Shown here: positions 44,085 through 55,342 of the stretch, piece after piece
How the letters are laid out: every line of letters begins with the position of its first letter
Position numbering within the stretch: the stretch's first letter is position 1
Assembly (NCBI GenBank): GCA_034440615.1
Contig: JAOTOM010004959.1
Span: 124,001 to 188,000 of the forward strand
Length of the DNA stretch: 64,000 nucleotides
Direction of reading: 5' to 3'
Origin: Ashinkailepas kermadecensis
Taxonomy: Eukaryota; Arthropoda; Thecostraca; Neolepadidae
The notes under the pieces: generated by a model
What the model saw: only the letters and a program-made list of their open reading frames with translations
Databases searched by the model: none
What the model was told of the DNA's origin: nothing
Position numbers and translations under genes: made by a program

Positions 44085-45280
44085 ACAGACGGCCGACCGC
44101 CGGCGAGGCGGCGACGCCCGCGGCCTGCGGCTTGTCCCCGACCACTCGCCATTCATAATATATCGGGGTGCGGAACCATACCTTGAATGTTAATGGCCCC
44201 CAACGCCGAAGTTACATTACAGCGTAGTTCTTCGATTTGTGGACATTCATCGTCTGTTGTGTTGATAATGCGGCAAACAATTAAAAAATTCGTGCATAGA
44301 TCACTGATGGCCTTACTTTTGGAGGTCCAAATCCCGAACATAATTTTTCATGATCGCAACTGAGCTTAACGTTCGGCGAATTCATGGCATTATAGCACAG
44401 TGCTGCGACTTTTTAAAATTCCTCTCCCGTTTATCTGATATTGTGGCAAACAATTATAAATTCGTGGATGCGGAACCCACGACTAGGACCGCCACTAGGG
44501 TCGCTAGTTATCGATTATAAGATCAAATTTATGCGTTTTTGTAAAAGTGACTTACTGGGGTAAGTAACTTCAGATCTTTTTGTTTACATGTATAGTATTC
44601 CGGATGTCCTTGCGCGAAAATTGGTGTCGGCATTTTGGGATTGAAAGTAGCACGCCGTCAATCCACTAATGTTGCAAATTGCATCAATGACGGCATCGTT
44701 AGGGGATCCAAATCCCGAGCAGAATTTTTCAACAAGATGATCGCAACAAAGCTTAACGTTCGCCGAATTCATTAGATTATAGCGCAGTGCTGCGACGTTT
44801 TTAGATTCGTGGCCCGTTTTCTTGATATTGCGGCAAGCAATGACAAATTCGTGGATTAATCAATGACGGCATTGTTTTGGGAGTCCAAATCCCGAACCGA
44901 ATTTTTCAACAAAATGACCGCAACTGAGCATAATGGTCGCCGAATTCATGATATTATAAGGCAGTGCTGCGACTTTTCAGATTCGTGACCCGTTTTCTTG
45001 ATATCACGACAAACAATCACAAAGTCGTGAATGGATTAATGACGGCATTATTTTGGGGGTCCAAATCCCGAAGCTAATTTTTCAACAAAATGATCGCAAC
45101 TAAGCTTAACGTTCGCCGAATTCATGGCGTTACAACGCAGTGCTACGACTTTTTAGCATTTATTGCATGGTTTCTTGGTATTGTTGAATTTGTGGCAATG
45201 TCGGGCCGCTCTGCCTATAATTTCCCCCGCCGGCCGATTGGCGGCGCTAGTTTCGCCGCCCGACGGCCGGCGGCTAACAT
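44085..45280. mobile_element. Possible non-autonomous DNA element with an internal ~175-bp tandem repeat
   Basis: The core (44160-45180) holds four to five diverged copies of a unit marked by GGTCCAAATCCCGAA, then TTAACGTTCGCCGAATTCAT, then CAGTGCTGCGAC. Units begin near 44306, 44684, 44862 and 45036, and the first is interrupted by an insertion. GC-rich ends at 44088-44118 and 45225-45275 are imperfect inverted repeats of each other (TCGCCGCC with CGGCGG). The layout resembles tandem-repeat-bearing non-autonomous elements known from invertebrates, but no target duplication was found. A plain satellite is the alternative. Confidence 0.5.
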
Positions 45281-45339
45281 CCGCGCTTGACGCGTAACGC
45301 CGTCATATAACCTGCATTACGGACCGTCCTGCCGCTTCC

Positions 45340-45415
45340 TTAGCTCAGCTGGCAGCACGATGTCTGGGAGCTCACGGCATCCGGGAGGTTCTCAGGCAGA
45401 GGTTGAGCCACATAC
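45340..45415 (+). other. tRNA-like segment (possible SINE head)
   Basis: Contains a perfect A-box-like TTAGCTCAGCTGG and, 45 bp later, a weak B-box-like GGTTGAGCC. The acceptor and T arms do not pair convincingly, so it is not a functional tRNA gene. It may be an old tRNA-derived SINE. Confidence 0.35.
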
Positions 45416-45806
45416 AGAACAAGCGTGACACAGCCTCTCGACATACGCCAAGCAACATGACAAACTAATGATACGCTGGAGAGCGTAGGGACGCATTAGC
45501 CTCGCCCCGAGAAACGTAAGCTTAGCATCCAACATATATCCCGTGTTCATCAGCAGTGTCACAGAGCATGGCTGGACCCTCTTGTTTCCCAGGCTACCAT
45601 AGCGTTGCTGGACCATTTCACATCCCAGGTCACCAGAACATGACTGGCCCATATCGTCTCCCAGGCCACCAGAGCACGCTTGGACCATCTCGCCTCCGGA
45701 GGTATCAGGAGGCACATTTGTGACAGTCCGTCATTCAGCGAGGCGCGTTGGCCAGAGTCCAGACAACAGTGTCGCCAACTGGTGACGACCTTCGAGTCGA
45801 CACCTG

Positions 45807-46004
45807 ACCCACCGTGGTATGTCGAGCATGGAGGCGCCGCCGCCGGTGACGATCTTCGAGTCGACACCTGACCCACCGTGGTATGTCGAGCATGGAGGCG
45901 CCGCCGCCGGTGACGATCTTCGAGTCGACACCTGACCCACCGTGGTATGTCGAGCATGGAGGCGCCGCCGCCAGTGACGACCTCCGAGTCGACACCTGAC
46001 CCAC
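45807..46004. repeat. 64-bp array carrying four copies of the E7 donor
   Basis: ACCCACC followed by TGGTATGTCGAGCATGGAGG occurs at 45807, 45871, 45935 and 45999. The last is the functional E7 end. Each unit repeats the donor and about 40 bp of exon end (encoding GGASMLDIP). Confidence 0.92.
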
Positions 46005-46228
46005 CATGGTATGTCGAGCATGGAGGCGCCGCCGTCCGTGACGATCCTCAGTCCCGCCGAGCTGTCGATGGGCACGCCGTCCTTCTGCCACGAGATGCGC
46101 GGCGTGGGCGCGCCGACCGCGCGACAGCTGAGCGACATCGGCTCTCCCGGCCGCACGTGCACCGTCTGGAAACGCTCCACGAACTTGGGCGCCATCACCT
46201 GCTCCTTCTCCAGCACGTGCAGATTGAT
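46005..46228 (-). CDS. sls: sls E7: linker plus first half of Ig 4
   Basis: 224 nt, phase 0 to 2. The acceptor is TTCTGCAG|ATCAAT and the donor ACCATG|GTGGGT. It encodes INLHVLEKEQ, APKFVERFQTVHVRPGEP, LSCRAVGAPTPRISWQKDG, and LRIVTDGGASMLDIP. This Ig keeps the canonical strand-B Cys and Trp (I-set). Confidence 0.93.
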
Positions 46229-46758
46229 CTGCAGAAAGGGGAGGGGAAGCATTGGATGAGGTCGGAACAGTTACACTCAGTTGTAGCGGCGAGTAGCGAA
46301 CAACAGTGGGTAATCATTTTGCGAGTGCAGACAACGCGAAATTCAACATGAAATGCATCAAATACAGATATGCTGGCATCCTTAGCTGATGCGTTGCAAG
46401 CATGGTGAGCATAATCTTCCAAACAGGCACATTTTGTAGCAATTAATGAGCACGGGTGAGGATGAAATAAAATAAAACAGCGCATTGTAATGGATTCGCC
46501 ACCGAGCCCCTACAGACGGTCAGAATGATACGATATCAATACCGTGAAAAACTTAATCATGACGAATCATTAATATTAATGCGAAGCCCACGAAAGAAAG
46601 AAAAAAGTAGCAGCCAATTTTAAGCGCACATCTCAGTTGACCAATCCCGGGACAAGGTAGAAGACATTCAATGCCAATGGCCAGTGTTTTAATCCGGGTG
46701 TGTTAATGTATGCACTTCCATGCCATTGTAAATGTAACATTTTCAGGAGATATCTCAC

Positions 46759-46923
46759 CTGGAAGTCGACTTGGCCATATTTATTTTTGGCGATGCAGGC
46801 AACCACCCCTGAGTCGCGCTGCGAGGCGTTTGTGATCATAAAAGTGTGACTGCCAGCCTCGTTCACCATGATCTTGTGGGTAGCGTCGTTGATGACGGGC
46901 AGGCCATTAATGTACCAGAACAC
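46759..46923 (-). CDS. sls: sls E6: second half of Ig 3
   Basis: 165 nt, phase 0 to 0. The acceptor is ATCCGCAG|GTGTTC and the donor TTCCAG|GTGAGA. It encodes VFWYINGLPVINDATHKI, then SQRDSGVVACIAKNKYGQVD. Confidence 0.93.
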
Positions 46924-47484
46924 CTGCGGATGTACAGATATTATGGCATCAATACCATTGTCAAGGATGATGGCAATGTTGATATTGTTGCCGATGAGCT
47001 ATGGATATCGGTGTTGCAATTTATATTGCTCTTGTGTTGGATCACTCAATTGGGTGCTGTAGAAGGAAATTGCATGCAAAGGCCAACTGAATGAAGGGAC
47101 AGCTCAAAGGTAGCTTTTCCGTTTGTATAATATTTTGCTTCAAAGATTGTATTTGCGAGCTTGTAAATACATGTATATTGTTTGCAGTGCAGTGCATAGT
47201 GAATATTATTTGCACAATGGATAACATCTGAGGTAGCTGAAGATCACTACATCAGCGACATTCTACAGCAACTACATCTCATCGCATCCGGTCCACTATT
47301 ATCTGAGCAGACATTCATCTGTGGCTGACTCTCGCCGCCACCCAAATACGATTGGCGCGCAGCAGATGGAGTAGCCGCCTGCTGCCTACTGCCTGCCGAT
47401 AGCCTGCCAGCTGCCTGCTGCCTACTGCCAGCTGCCAACTGCCAGCTGCCAGCTGCCAGCTGCCTGCTGTGGTGTGCCGCTTAC
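46924..47484. other. Intron 5 with a 7-bp repeat near the E5 donor
   Basis: At 47372-47470 an irregular CTGCCAG/CTGCCTG repeat runs to within about 10 bp of the E5 donor. It contains no exon sequence. No exon seen elsewhere in the intron. Confidence 0.75.
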
Positions 47485-47623
47485 CTCGGGCGGCGGCTTG
47501 CCCGAGGTACGACACTCCAGTCGCACCATCTTGCCCTCCTGAGTCTCTTTGTCGGTGGGGACCCGCAGGAACACGGGAGCCAACGCTCTCTCCTCGGTCG
47601 TCTCCTCTGCCTGGGAGGACGAG
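47485..47623 (-). CDS. sls: sls E5: linker plus first half of Ig 3
   Basis: 139 nt, phase 2 to 0. The acceptor is GGTTTCAG|CTCGTC and the donor CCCGAG|GTAAGC. It encodes SSSQAEETTEERALAPVFL, then ETQEGKMVRLECRTSGKPPP. A second AG at 47611 would give a 13-nt shorter exon in another phase and does not fit E4. Confidence 0.92.
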
Positions 47624-47674
47624 CTGAAACCACACACCCGCATCAGCTCGTGACGCAGCTAACAGTCTCATTCG

Positions 47675-47891
<217 letters not shown>

Positions 47892-47894
47892 AGC

Positions 47895-48600
47895 CGTATG
47901 CAGAATAGGATATCGTCCAGGAAGGTCTCATGTAGAACAGAATATCGTCCAGGTGCGTCTGATGCAGAGCAGAGCAGAGTCCAAGAGGGCATTATGCAGA
48001 ACAGAACATCGTCTAGGAACGCCTTATATAGAACATAATTTCGTTCTGCAACACCTCATATAGAAGATATTACCGCCCTGGAACGCCTCATAGTGAACAG
48101 AATATCGTCCCGAAACGGCATCACACAGACCAAAATATCATACAGGAATATCTGATACGGAACAGGATGCCATCCAGGAGGACCTGATACGGAACATAAT
48201 ATCACCTTGGAACGTCCGATGCGGAATATAATATCGTCCAGGAGGGCCTCATACATCATGAAATATCGTACAGAAACGCCTCATGCAAAACATAATATCG
48301 TCAAGGAATGCCTGATGGAGAACATAGTACCTCCGCTGATTGTTTCTTATAGAAATGAATATAGTCCAGAAAGCATGATATTTACCGAATATCTTCCGAG
48401 AATGTCTCATAGACGACAGAATATCGTTAAGGAGTGTCCCACACACATCAAAATATTGTGGAGGAACACTTGGTGCGGAACAGGATATCATCCAGGAACA
48501 TCTGATACGGAACGGATATCGTCCAGGAAGGCCCCAAACAGAACTGAGCATCGTCCATGAACGGCTCACACAGAACAGAATGTCGTACGGAACGCCGACA
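47895..48600. repeat. ~33-bp minisatellite (ATATCGTCCAGGAA)
   Basis: About 20 diverged copies of a unit such as GAACAGAATATCGTCCAGGA followed by ANGCCTCATA. It lies in intron 4. Confidence 0.9.
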
Positions 48601-49509
48601 CACAATGTCACGTGTTGTCAAACTGCTCACTTGCTACGCGTTACTGAATTAATCGTACAATACATATTTCTGAATACTTGCGCACTATACTAATGAACTG
48701 TTTGCATACCGTACGTTCCTGACATTCTTTCCTGTTACAACCGCTGTTCCCTGTTCAACTTCGGTCCCAAATGCATCAACCGGCAGATACAAACGAAATA
48801 AGTTAACGTACCGTAACGGCATAGCTAAGTATAACGTCTACTCAGTCTGCTCAAGTAGTTCAGTTCGGAAATATCGCTGGGAATAAACCGAGATCATTGG
48901 GTATCCGCCTGGCGATCGGCAGTGTCGTCACACAAGTGGCAACTTAAAATATTACACTGCAAATATTACGTTTCCTGTCAGGCATGCACACTTCATGGTG
49001 TCTCTGTGGAATACCTGCGCTCGTGAGGGATCACAACGATTCGGTGTGCTTTCACATATGGTATTTGGAAACCTGTACGCTTGTACGTGCTTGCATTACC
49101 AAGGTTCTGTGATAGCTTTATGGATGCTTTACGAACGTTAGTGATACCGAAGCATCCATAACGACTTAAATGATTCACTCGTCCATCCGTCTTCACCCGT
49201 CAGATACTATTTTGAACTTTAGATTATGACGTCACCGAGATCACCGACGCAGCCCAGAAGAGGTACGACATACTTGGCAGCGCTTGTGTGTTCCTGCCGG
49301 TGATGATGTCACCAGGGCGTTCATGCCAGCCCCAGCAGTCGTGCCATCATCACCAGTACTCGAAATACCCACGTCCTGTCAGTTATGACATCATCACCAT
49401 CGGCACTCACTTGGTTTCAATCGGCCATGACGTCCCCGCGCACACTCACACCACTCCATGCCATCATAGCCAGCACCTAGGTGGCATCCCTCTGTGATGC
49501 GACGGTCAG
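48601..49509. other. Intron 4, unique part
   Basis: No exon or repeat recognised in about 0.9 kb. Confidence 0.5.
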
Positions 49510-49588
49510 TACGCACGTGGTGTCCCGCTACGACTTGACCGCCTGACAGTACTCACGCAGTGTCCCGCTGTGACGAGTCAGTACTCAC
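49510..49588. repeat. 32-bp array carrying copies of the E4 donor
   Basis: CAGTACTCACGCAGTGTCCC at 49547 and CAGTACTCACGCGGTGTCCC at 49579 (functional), plus a degenerate copy near 49507. Each has the donor GTGAGTACTG and about 12 exon bases. Confidence 0.85.
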
Positions 49589-49911
49589 GCGGTGTCCCGG
49601 TGTGACGTCACCGCGTGACGGACGGCCTCGGCGGCGGCGACCGGCTCGACGGCCAGGTAGGCGGAGCTGACCACGCAGCCGGCCGCGTTCTCGGCCAGCA
49701 TGGTGTAGTGGGCCGAGTCCTCTGCCTGGACCGCCTTCAGCCGCAGCGTGACGGTCGAGTTGCCGTGCGTGACGGCGGCGCGCTGGCCGGGCCGGATGCG
49801 CACGCCGCTGCGGAACCAGTTCACCTTCGGCTTGGGGTTGCCCACCAGTCGCGCCTGGAAGGTGGCGTCGCCGCCGGCCGACACCTTGGTGGCGCGTGGC
49901 TTGGTCTGTAT
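49589..49911 (-). CDS. sls: sls E4: complete Ig 2
   Basis: 323 nt, phase 0 to 2. The acceptor is CCGGCCACAG|ATACAG and the donor ACACCGC|GTGAGT. It encodes a whole I-set Ig in one exon: KPRATKVSAGGDATFQARL, GNPKPKVNWFRSGVRIRPGQ, VTLRLKAVQAEDSAHYTML, AENAAGCVVSSAYLAVEP. The Cys positions of strands B and F are Gln and Thr-Met. Confidence 0.94.
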
Positions 49912-50514
49912 CTGTGGCCGGCGGACGGGTCCGGGTCAGAGCATGGTGTCGGCATCAAAGCCGTGCACAAAGACCACTTCCATTATGGGGCATCAGCTAT
50001 GGCGACAGACCAAGAAATTACATGCCCCATGCGCTTTTCCAACTCATTTCCAGGTCCATCAAATTCACTCCCCCCCCCCCCCTTCGCCCGTACCCTACCA
50101 CTTCAAACTCGCGCATGTCATAAACTAGACATGGCCTGAGCGGGCCGAGAATAGTTTAACCCAATAATCAGCTAGCTAATAACCGGATTACGATGCTAGC
50201 AAGATAATGTGTCCATCAGTATGCGGAATAGGAGAGGTTCTGCGCCTATTCATTTAGTACAGCATCATAATTTTATTTGAACGTTTAGAAAAGCAAAAGC
50301 GGTCCTTAACTACCTGATTGTTATCGTTGCTGTATCTATCAGAACACAGAAGTTGATTGAGAGTCGGCAGAGCGAATGGTGCCAGATGACAACGTCACGT
50401 AGTTCGTTACACATAGTTCCCGACTGCGTCCAATGATAAAACCGTCGCTGGAGTTCAGAACAGGGTGCATGAGCACAGGGTATTCAGAGCAGCGTGTACA
50501 CATAGGTGGAGTAC
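49912..50514. other. Intron 3
   Basis: No exon seen. A poly-C run lies at 50069-50084. Confidence 0.6.
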
Positions 50515-50667
50515 CTGTGGAGGGCTGAGCGGGCCGGGCTGGCGTGACTCCGACTCCGTCTCCACCTCTGTATCCGTCTCCGTCTCGCCGGCGTACCGGC
50601 GCGTCAGAGACTCGCGGAACTCCGTCTCCCGGATCAGGCGGTACTCGAACGTGTCCACCCGGAACTC
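50515..50667 (-). CDS. sls: sls E3: charged linker with FRVDTFEYRL motif
   Basis: 153 nt, phase 0 to 0. The acceptor is CTCGACAG|GAGTTC and the donor CCACAG|GTACTC. It encodes EFRVDTFEYRLIRETEFRES, then a Glu/Thr-rich stretch (ETETDTEVETESES). A motif of this kind is, as I recall, present between N-terminal Ig domains of insect sallimus. Its acceptor and 5' end are repeated in the intron. Confidence 0.88.
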
Positions 50668-51035
50668 CTGTCGAGGTCAGCGCTCGCGTGTAACAGGTCA
50701 GGGGTGGTACTCGAACGTGTCCACCCGGAACCTTTGAGGTCAGGCGATACTCAAACGTGTCCACCCAGAACTCCTGTCGAGGTTAGCCGCGTGTAACAGG
50801 TCAGTGTACTCGAACGTGTCCACCCAACTCCTGTCGAGCACTCTATCAGGCGGCACTCAACGTACCTTTGGGTTAGGTCATTTCTCGAAGGTCAGTTCTC
50901 GAGGTCGGGGCGGTACTCGAACGTGTCCATCCCGAACTCCTGTCGAGGTCAGCGCTCGCACGTGACAGGTCAGGTGGTACTCGGAGGTCAGACAGTACTC
51001 GAACGTGTCCACCAGGAACTCTTGTCGAGGTTAGC
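50668..51035. repeat. Array carrying about five extra copies of the E3 acceptor
   Basis: GTACTCGAACGTGTCCACCC followed by GGAACTCCTGTCGAGGTC occurs at the exon and again near 50708, 50748, 50806, 50912 and 50995. Each copy has the acceptor CGACAG plus about 30 bp of exon start. Spacing is irregular (40-105 bp). Confidence 0.9.
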
Positions 51036-51539
51036 GCTCGTATGTGACTTCGAGGATTTGCAGAAAACATGTCACTTGAGGTGGAAAACAAAATCATGCA
51101 AATTCGGGCAAAGTCGGAGTGGCATCCAAAAAGCATATAGGCGTCAAGAAAAAGGAGTGCATGATCTAGTCATAAGGCTGGCATTGTATAGAAAAACAGA
51201 GTCCATTTCAGATGCACCAGGCACAACACATTTACGTGAATGTCAAAACCATTGTGACAGAGGAAACAGATACAAACACCCCACTCGAACTCTACAGGAC
51301 TTAGTCCATGTTGCGCCATGTCACTCCTTTATGCTCATGAACTGAAATAATCACACACTGGATAATGCATTAAAAACGTTATCGGCCGTGGATGTGCTAT
51401 TTCGTTTGAGTAATTCGTTTCAAGCCTAAGGCAGCATATCTTCTCATCCGATCCGCTCTCAGACCGGAAAGTCACCCAGCCCATATTCCCAGGCATGTCG
51501 GGGCAGCACCTCTCAGCAGCTGCTCCTACTCCGGGTCAA
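51036..51539. other. Intron 2, unique part
   Basis: No exon recognised. Confidence 0.5.
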
Positions 51540-51966
51540 CGCCGACGAGTGTCAGGTCTTGGCGCCCGGGCGGAGCGCCACAGCAGCGCCACCTACCTCC
51601 GCCTGCTGCTGAGAGGTGCTGAGTGTCAGGTCTTGGCGCCCGGGTGGAGCGCCACAGCAGCGCCACCTACCTCCGCCTGCTGCTGAGAGGTGCTGAGTGT
51701 CAGGTCTTGGCGCCCGGGCGGAGCGCCACAGCAGCACCACCTACCTCCGCCTGCTGCTGAGAGGTGCTGAGTGTCAGGTCTTGGCGCCCGGGCGGAGCGC
51801 CACAGCAGCGCCACCTACCTCCGCCTGCTGCTGAGAGGTGCTGAGTGTCAGGTCTTGGCGCCCGGGCGGAGCGCCACAGCAGCGCCACCTACCTCCGCCT
51901 GCTGCTGAGAGGTGCTGAGTGTCAGGTCTTGGCGCCCGGGCGGAGCGCCACAGCAGCGCCACCTAC
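51540..51966. repeat. 74-bp array carrying six copies of the E2 donor
   Basis: ACCTACCTCCGCCTGCTGCT (donor GAG|GTAGGT plus exon end) recurs every 74 bp from about 51591 to 51961, the last being functional. Copies are almost identical, so the array is young or homogenised. Open frames of 62 codons recurring at 74-bp steps across it are artefacts. Confidence 0.94.
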
Positions 51967-52133
51967 CTCCGCCTGCTGCTGAACAGGCGAGGCGGCCGGG
52001 AACTGCCGGCCACCGGAGCTGATGTGGGAGGAGGAGGTCACTGACGTCATCTGCTCGCTGAACAGCTGACCCTGCTGCTGACCCAGCAGGCGCTGCTGTT
52101 GCTGCTGCTGCTGTTGTTGTTGCAGATATGCAG
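51967..52133 (-). CDS. sls: sls E2: glutamine-rich linker
   Basis: 167 nt, phase 1 to 0. The acceptor is GCTTCCAG|CTGCAT and the donor GCGGAG|GTAGGT. It encodes AYL, a run of nine Gln, then RLLGQQQGQLFSEQMTSVTS and SSHISSGGQFPAASPVQQQ. It bridges Ig 1 and the E3 motif. Confidence 0.87.
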
Positions 52134-52613
52134 CTGGAAGCAGAATATTGTGATGTGAGTGGACATTGGTATTCTACGGTATTCCAATTGAATGTCTGAG
52201 ACACTGAATACGACTTATACCGTTCTTGTATTGGATCTAATCGACACAGAGTGGTTTGCTGAACCACCCTCTAACCCATGTAATAGAGATGAGCGAGCTT
52301 GAATTGAGTGATTCCAAAGTGACTCCTCTTTTGTACTCCAAGGAGTTGGAGTTGGGGTCATTCCACGCACGTCCCATCAGAGTTAGAATGACTCCCTTTG
52401 TTGCAGAATAATTGGAGTTTAACTTCATGCTTAACTCCTCAAAAATATTTGGAACTTGCAATAAAGCAACCAGCCCATGACAATTAAATTCAGAGCAGGG
52501 ATGACATTTCTCTGCCGAACTGCCGTTCGCTATCACCGGAGCAGAAGCACCAATGCGATGTGTGTCTGACGCCTGTAGCTCGCGCCAGTCGCACGCGATC
52601 GTCAAGTGCCGGA

Positions 52614-52760
52614 AAAGCACGAAATTGTCAGTGTGTGCAGTGTGCTCTGGGCGTCAATATGTCGCAGGGGTGGTGGAGGAAAATCGGAGCACGAAATTGT
52701 CAGTGTGTGCAGTGTGCTCTGAGCGTCAATATGTCGCAGGGGTGTTGGAGGAAAATCGGT
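52614..52760 (+). repeat. Two-copy ~73-bp direct duplication inside the hAT remnant
   Basis: AGCACGAAATTGTCAGTGTG and the following 50 bp occur twice in tandem with few differences, immediately before the BED finger fragment. Confidence 0.9.
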
Positions 52761-52783
52761 ACTCTGGATGAGTTTTTGGAGCT

Positions 52784-53035
52784 ATGCCAGAGGATGTGGT
52801 GGGTCCCGTCACCAGTGATCCCACAGCCAGTGGCAGTGATTCCGCCAGCGAGGGTTCCGCCGTACCGAAGCCTTCATTCTTCAAGGAGTTCTTCACACAC
52901 AGAAAGAGGAGAATGATGTCGCGTCGCTACACATGCAACATGTGCAAGGCTATCATCCGGGGAAGGGCATGAGTGACGTCAAACTGCACACGTCACGTGC
53001 CACGTAAACATCCGACAAAGCTGGCAGGTCATGAA
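52784..53035 (+). pseudogene. Broken BED-type zinc finger of a hAT transposase
   Basis: The frame from ATG 52784 encodes an acidic N-terminus and then FFKEFFTHRKRRMMSRRYTC with a C-x2-C pair (TCNMC). A TGA at 52970-52972 follows. The same frame then reads SNCTRHVPRKHPTKL, the H-x4-H half of a BED finger, and ends at TAA near 53036. BED fingers bind transposon ends and mark the N-terminus of many hAT transposases. The in-frame stop shows this copy is dead. Confidence 0.7.
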
Positions 53036-53136
53036 TAACTGCGCAATCGTGACCCGCCCAGTCAAAAACGGGCTGAGTGCACCAACGATGCGCAGTTGGA
53101 TGAAGCAATAATGACGCTCATCTGCTTCAATCAGCC

Positions 53137-53300
53137 GATCTCGACCTCATTGGGCCCTGAAGACATTGACCTAAGGTTATGAAATTTATACCGAAGAGAG
53201 TTCACTACAGCCGTAATCTACCGTCCAAATGTTGTGCTTCTATCTTAAGTAGTTTCCGAGACCTTAGGGGAGCCGAATCCGTCCGAACCCCCCGGCGCTG
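53137..53300 (+). repeat. Dispersed repeat R2, copy 2
   Basis: Aligns by eye with 21443-21615 (about two-thirds identity, same strand). It shares CGATCT, TTATGAAAT and TAATCTAC blocks. It lies inside the hAT-like interval. Confidence 0.6.
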
Positions 53301-54540
53301 GCTAGGTGAGAGGTCCTCCGGCTCGTGTGCTAAATGAATGTGAAAAGACGTCTCTGAATAAATACACTGCCGCTTCGCTCGCGTTTCGCTGATTCATTAG
53401 CGAGTTGAATACAGAGCTTGTTAGCAGCTTATTTGGTTGAATCATTCATTTCTCGTCTGGTGGGTAATCCCACAATGCTGTACCAATACATCTTCGCTAA
53501 ACGGTTCCGTTTTCATGCTGACGTTCTCGTACACAACGGGAGATCATTGATACCGTAGCCAAGCATACTATGCCGAAATAGCTGGTGTTTGTTTTCGCAA
53601 TTCTTGCTGAGCTTGGTGTCGCACTGTCGCCTCTCGGTGATTTCAGTCCTATTGTAAAATAAACGAGTTGCTCTGGTATGTAAGGTGCTGTTGTTCAGTA
53701 CCGATCAATACAGTACGATTTGTTTAATACTGGTTTATTGTGCACAAGAGCATGATATCAAATCAGACAAAACATCATGGTCTTATGGGGCATATCCAAC
53801 CGCTCTGGTCACGGAGCGGTGTCTTTTATCAACATCTCGGGGATGAAAAAAAAATTGCGTTGTTGTGCGGCACACATGGAAAATGAATAACTTTAGTGTG
53901 GCGCCTGTCATTCCTCAGGAACTTTTACAGAATTTCATGTGATCACTGGTGTAGGTTCTCAGAAATCTGTCGCTGTGGTGAAAATTGATGGCGACGCTTT
54001 TGTGAGGCAGACACGGAAAATATCAGATGAATACATATAGTGCCACATCTGCCATGTGTCAGGTCATTTTTAAGCTTCATGCATAGCTTTGTTTTAGTCA
54101 AGAGTATGGACGAAATGTTTAATATTTTCAATTTTTAACATCATTGACATTTTGCAGACTATGTTCTGATGTGCGGTTCCTATATCTGAAACTACTAAAC
54201 CAGTGCACACTTACTGATACTAAGGTAATGATACGCCATCAGATACTGATGCTTATGCTATTTTATTAAAAAGATCTTTAGGAGTTCGATTTTAACTCGA
54301 TAAGAGGTGGAGTTGGAGTCACTCCTTCTCTCAGACAAAAGTATCCGGAGTTGGAGTCACTCCTTCTCCGAAACGTATCCGGAGTTGGAGTCACTCCTTC
54401 TCCGAAACGTATCCAGAGTTGGGGTTACTCCTTCTCCCAGACAAAGGCATCCGGAGTTTGAGTCACTCCTTTAGCAACAATAGGTGCTGGGATTGAGTCC
54501 TTCCTTTCGGTTTAACCTAACTCCAATACACTATTAGTGA

Positions 54541-55342
54541 CCAGGTTATGTATTTGTTGTCACCCTATCTAGGCACATATCTAACCGCATCGCATCTGAA
54601 AAGCCCGGTTGCCTCAGAACCAGATGTCAAAACATTTCGGCACTGTTAAAATAATTATTTTTCGTTAGGTGTGAGATGTCGAAACGAGTATAGTAGGATG
54701 CAGAAAGTGTGTCATTGAGGCATGCCAACTGAAATATCGTTTCAGTTCTTGAAGCTCACTTTTGAGACAATAGTGCACCCATAAGTCCATATTTTTTCCG
54801 TTCAATTTGTGCAACATCGAATATACGGGTACCCACACTAACGATAACGATTGCAATGCCATGGTAGTACCAGCAGATAGCATTGCTTAACAGACCACAT
54901 GATAGATAACCTCTGTATTTGGGAATCGTGCTACGAAATACTTGTGATCACAATCCGTAATGGTGAGCATAATCATGCTACTTTTACACGAAATACTCAG
55001 AAACGAGTAATGGAGACTTCGTGAGCACACATCAACAAGCACGATGTCGATACTTCCCTGGAAAGGATGTCTATTCAGTGCTTATAAAGTAGTATATTCC
55101 ACCCTATTTCATGAATCATTTATCACTACATTCCGATGAGAGGCAGGCCACGCTAACAACTGTACCATTCCTGCTCTCGTTTTCTCGTTTTGCATCACGA
55201 AGCATAGCGTCAGAAAACGTCCACTTATCGTTGGAAAAGAAATCACACAACCAGGACGAACAGCTCCCCTCCCCTAGCCCCCCACCCCCACCCCACCCAC
55301 CCACCTCAGTTGCCCATGGCTGCGTCTCGGCCTGTCACTCAC
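54541..55342. other. Intron 1, part nearest E1
   Basis: No exon recognised. A C-rich tract (CCCCACCCCCACCCCACCCA) lies at 55280-55300, about 40 bp downstream of the E1 donor in transcription. Confidence 0.55.

Larger units (their letters stand above)
52283..54540 (+). mobile_element. hAT-like transposon remnant (internally deleted)
   Basis: The left end starts with TAGAGATGAGCGAG and carries repeats of GTGACTCC and GGAGTTGGAGTTGG within the first 150 bp. The right end (54296-54535) has four or five copies of GGAGTTGGAGTCACTCC-type units and finishes near CCAATACACTATTAG. Such subterminal motif clusters, and a broken BED zinc finger between the ends, are typical of hAT elements. No transposase core remains. 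I could not identify an 8-bp target duplication, so the exact ends are uncertain. Confidence 0.6.

Noticed and set aside
47610..47613. Alternative E5 acceptor CCCAG|GCAGAG
   Set aside because: It gives phase 0, while the best E4 donor (GTGAGT at 49589) is phase 2. The acceptor at 47623 fits.
52283..54548. Exact 8-bp target duplication for the hAT-like element
   Set aside because: CCATGTAA on the left and TTAGTGAC on the right do not match, so the ends are left open.
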